This document shows positions 35,447 to 64,000 of a DNA stretch of 64,000 nt, in pieces. Location of the stretch: positions 11,965,501 to 12,029,500 of the forward strand of contig CM049416.1 of assembly GCA_026929865.2 (NCBI GenBank), in the 5' to 3' direction. Each line of letters starts with the position of its first letter. Position 1 is the first letter of the stretch. The position numbers and the translations under genes are program-made. Under the pieces are notes generated by a model. That model had not been told where the DNA came from. It was given only the letters and a program-made list of their open reading frames with translations, and did no database searches. This stretch comes from Hyperoplus lanceolatus (taxonomy: Eukaryota > Chordata > Actinopteri > Uranoscopiformes > Ammodytidae).

Positions 35447-36058
35447 GAGCACAGGATGAGGGATATATAGGGCCAGCGGGCGTCCTGCTCATGGACCAAG
35501 TTAAGACCTTGGCAACGTCGTTGCCCAGGTCCCACAGCCAATAAGAACGGAGAATCTGACCTCGCTCTGATTGGTCAAAATTAACATGAGCGGTGGCAAT
35601 TTTGGGGGGCAGCACACAGAGGCAGGGGGAGCAAAGTGATAAAAAAAAGTATTTTCAGACCACTTCACCAACATATATCCTAGCTGAATGGCTATTATGA
35701 CAGTTTTGCCAAATATTACTGTAAAAAAAATCTCAACTGCATATTTCAGTCAGTGGCCTTTGATGCTGTTCTGCAAGGCCAATGCATGCCACATGTGGAA
35801 GATAAGCTTGAAGACACAACAATTAATAACTATTTTCCGCCACCTGCTGGGCACTCCCTGCAAGTGTAGAGTAAGATTTTGGATAAGTATGGGTGCACTA
35901 TGTAGAAAACTTAGTAAATGTTTGTGTATTACCATTATACATATTTATAGAGCAGAGGTTCAATTTGGTTTACATATAATAGTAGCCTAATATCAACAAT
36001 AACCAATGTGAAAATTAGGGGTCGTAGCCTATGACATCACTGAGGGACGTATAACGTC

Positions 36059-36072
36059 GTTGCTATGGTAAC
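36059..36072 (-). promoter_or_regulatory. Putative RFX X-box in the ccdc146 promoter
   Basis: The plus strand reads GTTGCTATGGTAAC. Its reverse complement, GTTACCATAGCAAC, fits the RFX consensus GTNRCC-N2-RGYAAC at every fixed position. RFX factors drive ciliary genes, and ccdc146 is a centriole/flagellum gene, so the position just upstream of exon 1 makes sense. Direct evidence is the motif and its place only. Confidence 0.65.
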
Positions 36073-36074
36073 CA

Positions 36075-36230
36075 TAACACTCGATTCTGAGATTGAAGTC
36101 ACAGTGATTTTTTGCCAACAGAAGCTGATTTCAGACTGTCTGAACGTGCAGGTTGGTAGTTTTTTTCTTTTTGTTTTAAAGACAAAGCGACGGGGGATTT
36201 GAGGACGTGTGCGATGACAATATATTCAGA

Positions 36231-36231
<1 letters not shown>
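36075..36231 (+). other. ccdc146: Probable first (5' UTR) exon of ccdc146
   Basis: The right boundary is a good donor, CAGAA|GTAAGA at 36,232. Its last base A joins the TG that opens exon 2 to make the start ATG, with A at -3. The left limit (transcription start) is not known; the value given is simply the region after the X-box. An alternative donor lies at about 36,140 (GTGCAG|GTTGGT). No coding similarity is expected here. Confidence 0.5.
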
Positions 36232-63561
<27,330 letters not shown>

Positions 63562-64000
63562 GTACAATTTATAAAAGATTTTGATGTCATCATTAGCCCA
63601 TTTTAGAACTTCTGCAGCCATAGATATGCATATTTCATACATAAAAGAGTCAAAAGAAACATCAAAGAGGAACTAAAAAGTAGGTTTATAGTGTAGGCTT
63701 CCTTTGAGTGTGACAGGAGAGCAAATCCACTTTTAAAGGGTGCAAAATGTATAAAATATGCAAAGAAAACAAACAGTGACTAGGCCATTTAGGTTCAGAC
63801 TCTACAGGGGGCATTTGTTGGGCAGAAATAACTTTTTAATAAAAGGCTCTGGAGTCTTTTTCATGTTGGTAAAATCAAAGTAGAAACTTTTTATTTTGTC
63901 AAAACCATTCAACTACAATATCACTTACAACTACTGATTCATTAAGTCTTCTGCCTGAATAATACAAAAAACTAAATTGTTGTCGAGCTCCAAAACAAAT
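63562..64000 (+). other. ccdc146 intron, cut by the window edge
   Basis: No further exon is seen before the end. The second half of ccdc146 should lie to the right. Confidence 0.6.

Overview
The window is eukaryotic and looks like teleost fish DNA. It has intron-split genes, very dense (GT)n and (CT)n microsatellites, and the usual fish mix of LINEs, a DIRS element, SINE-like units and short terminal-inverted-repeat (TIR) elements. No species is claimed.

Positions 1-36,000 hold mostly repeats. The left edge carries the 5' end of a non-LTR retrotransposon on the minus strand (ORF1 at 21-716). At 5,436-13,480 there is a nested pair of LINEs. An old 5'-truncated LINE with a C-terminal zinc finger was interrupted in its 3' UTR by a 5.7-kb L1-type element (7,610-13,305), and an exact 16-bp target-site duplication marks the event. 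At 24,987-31,208 lies a structurally complete DIRS-type tyrosine-recombinase retrotransposon. It has 146-bp inverted terminal repeats that are identical by eye, an internal complementary region that pairs with both ends, an open gag-like ORF, and RT/RNase H/methyltransferase-like and recombinase ORFs broken by frameshifts. Its leader contains about three copies of a 219-bp tandem repeat, each with two GC-rich stem-loops. Around it are an inverted pair of a dispersed repeat (23.3 and 33.3 kb), a 780-bp fold-back element (33.97-34.75 kb) and several strong palindromes.

Positions 36,000-64,000 are one host locus. On the plus strand is the 5' half of ccdc146, a coiled-coil centriole/flagellum gene. 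Thirteen exons can be placed, the junction phases of all coding exons agree, and the gene runs off the right edge. A 14-bp match to the RFX X-box lies just upstream of its first exon. Its 14.5-kb second intron contains the whole of fgl2 (fibrinogen-like 2) on the minus strand, in five coding exons at 46,885-39,210 predicting 519 residues. This is the same nested arrangement known in mammals. The later introns carry further microsatellites and TIR elements.

In the host genes, exon calls rest on similarity to the known protein families together with AG/GT splice sites and consistent reading phase. In the transposons, calls rest on domain motifs, terminal repeats and target-site duplications read directly from the sequence.
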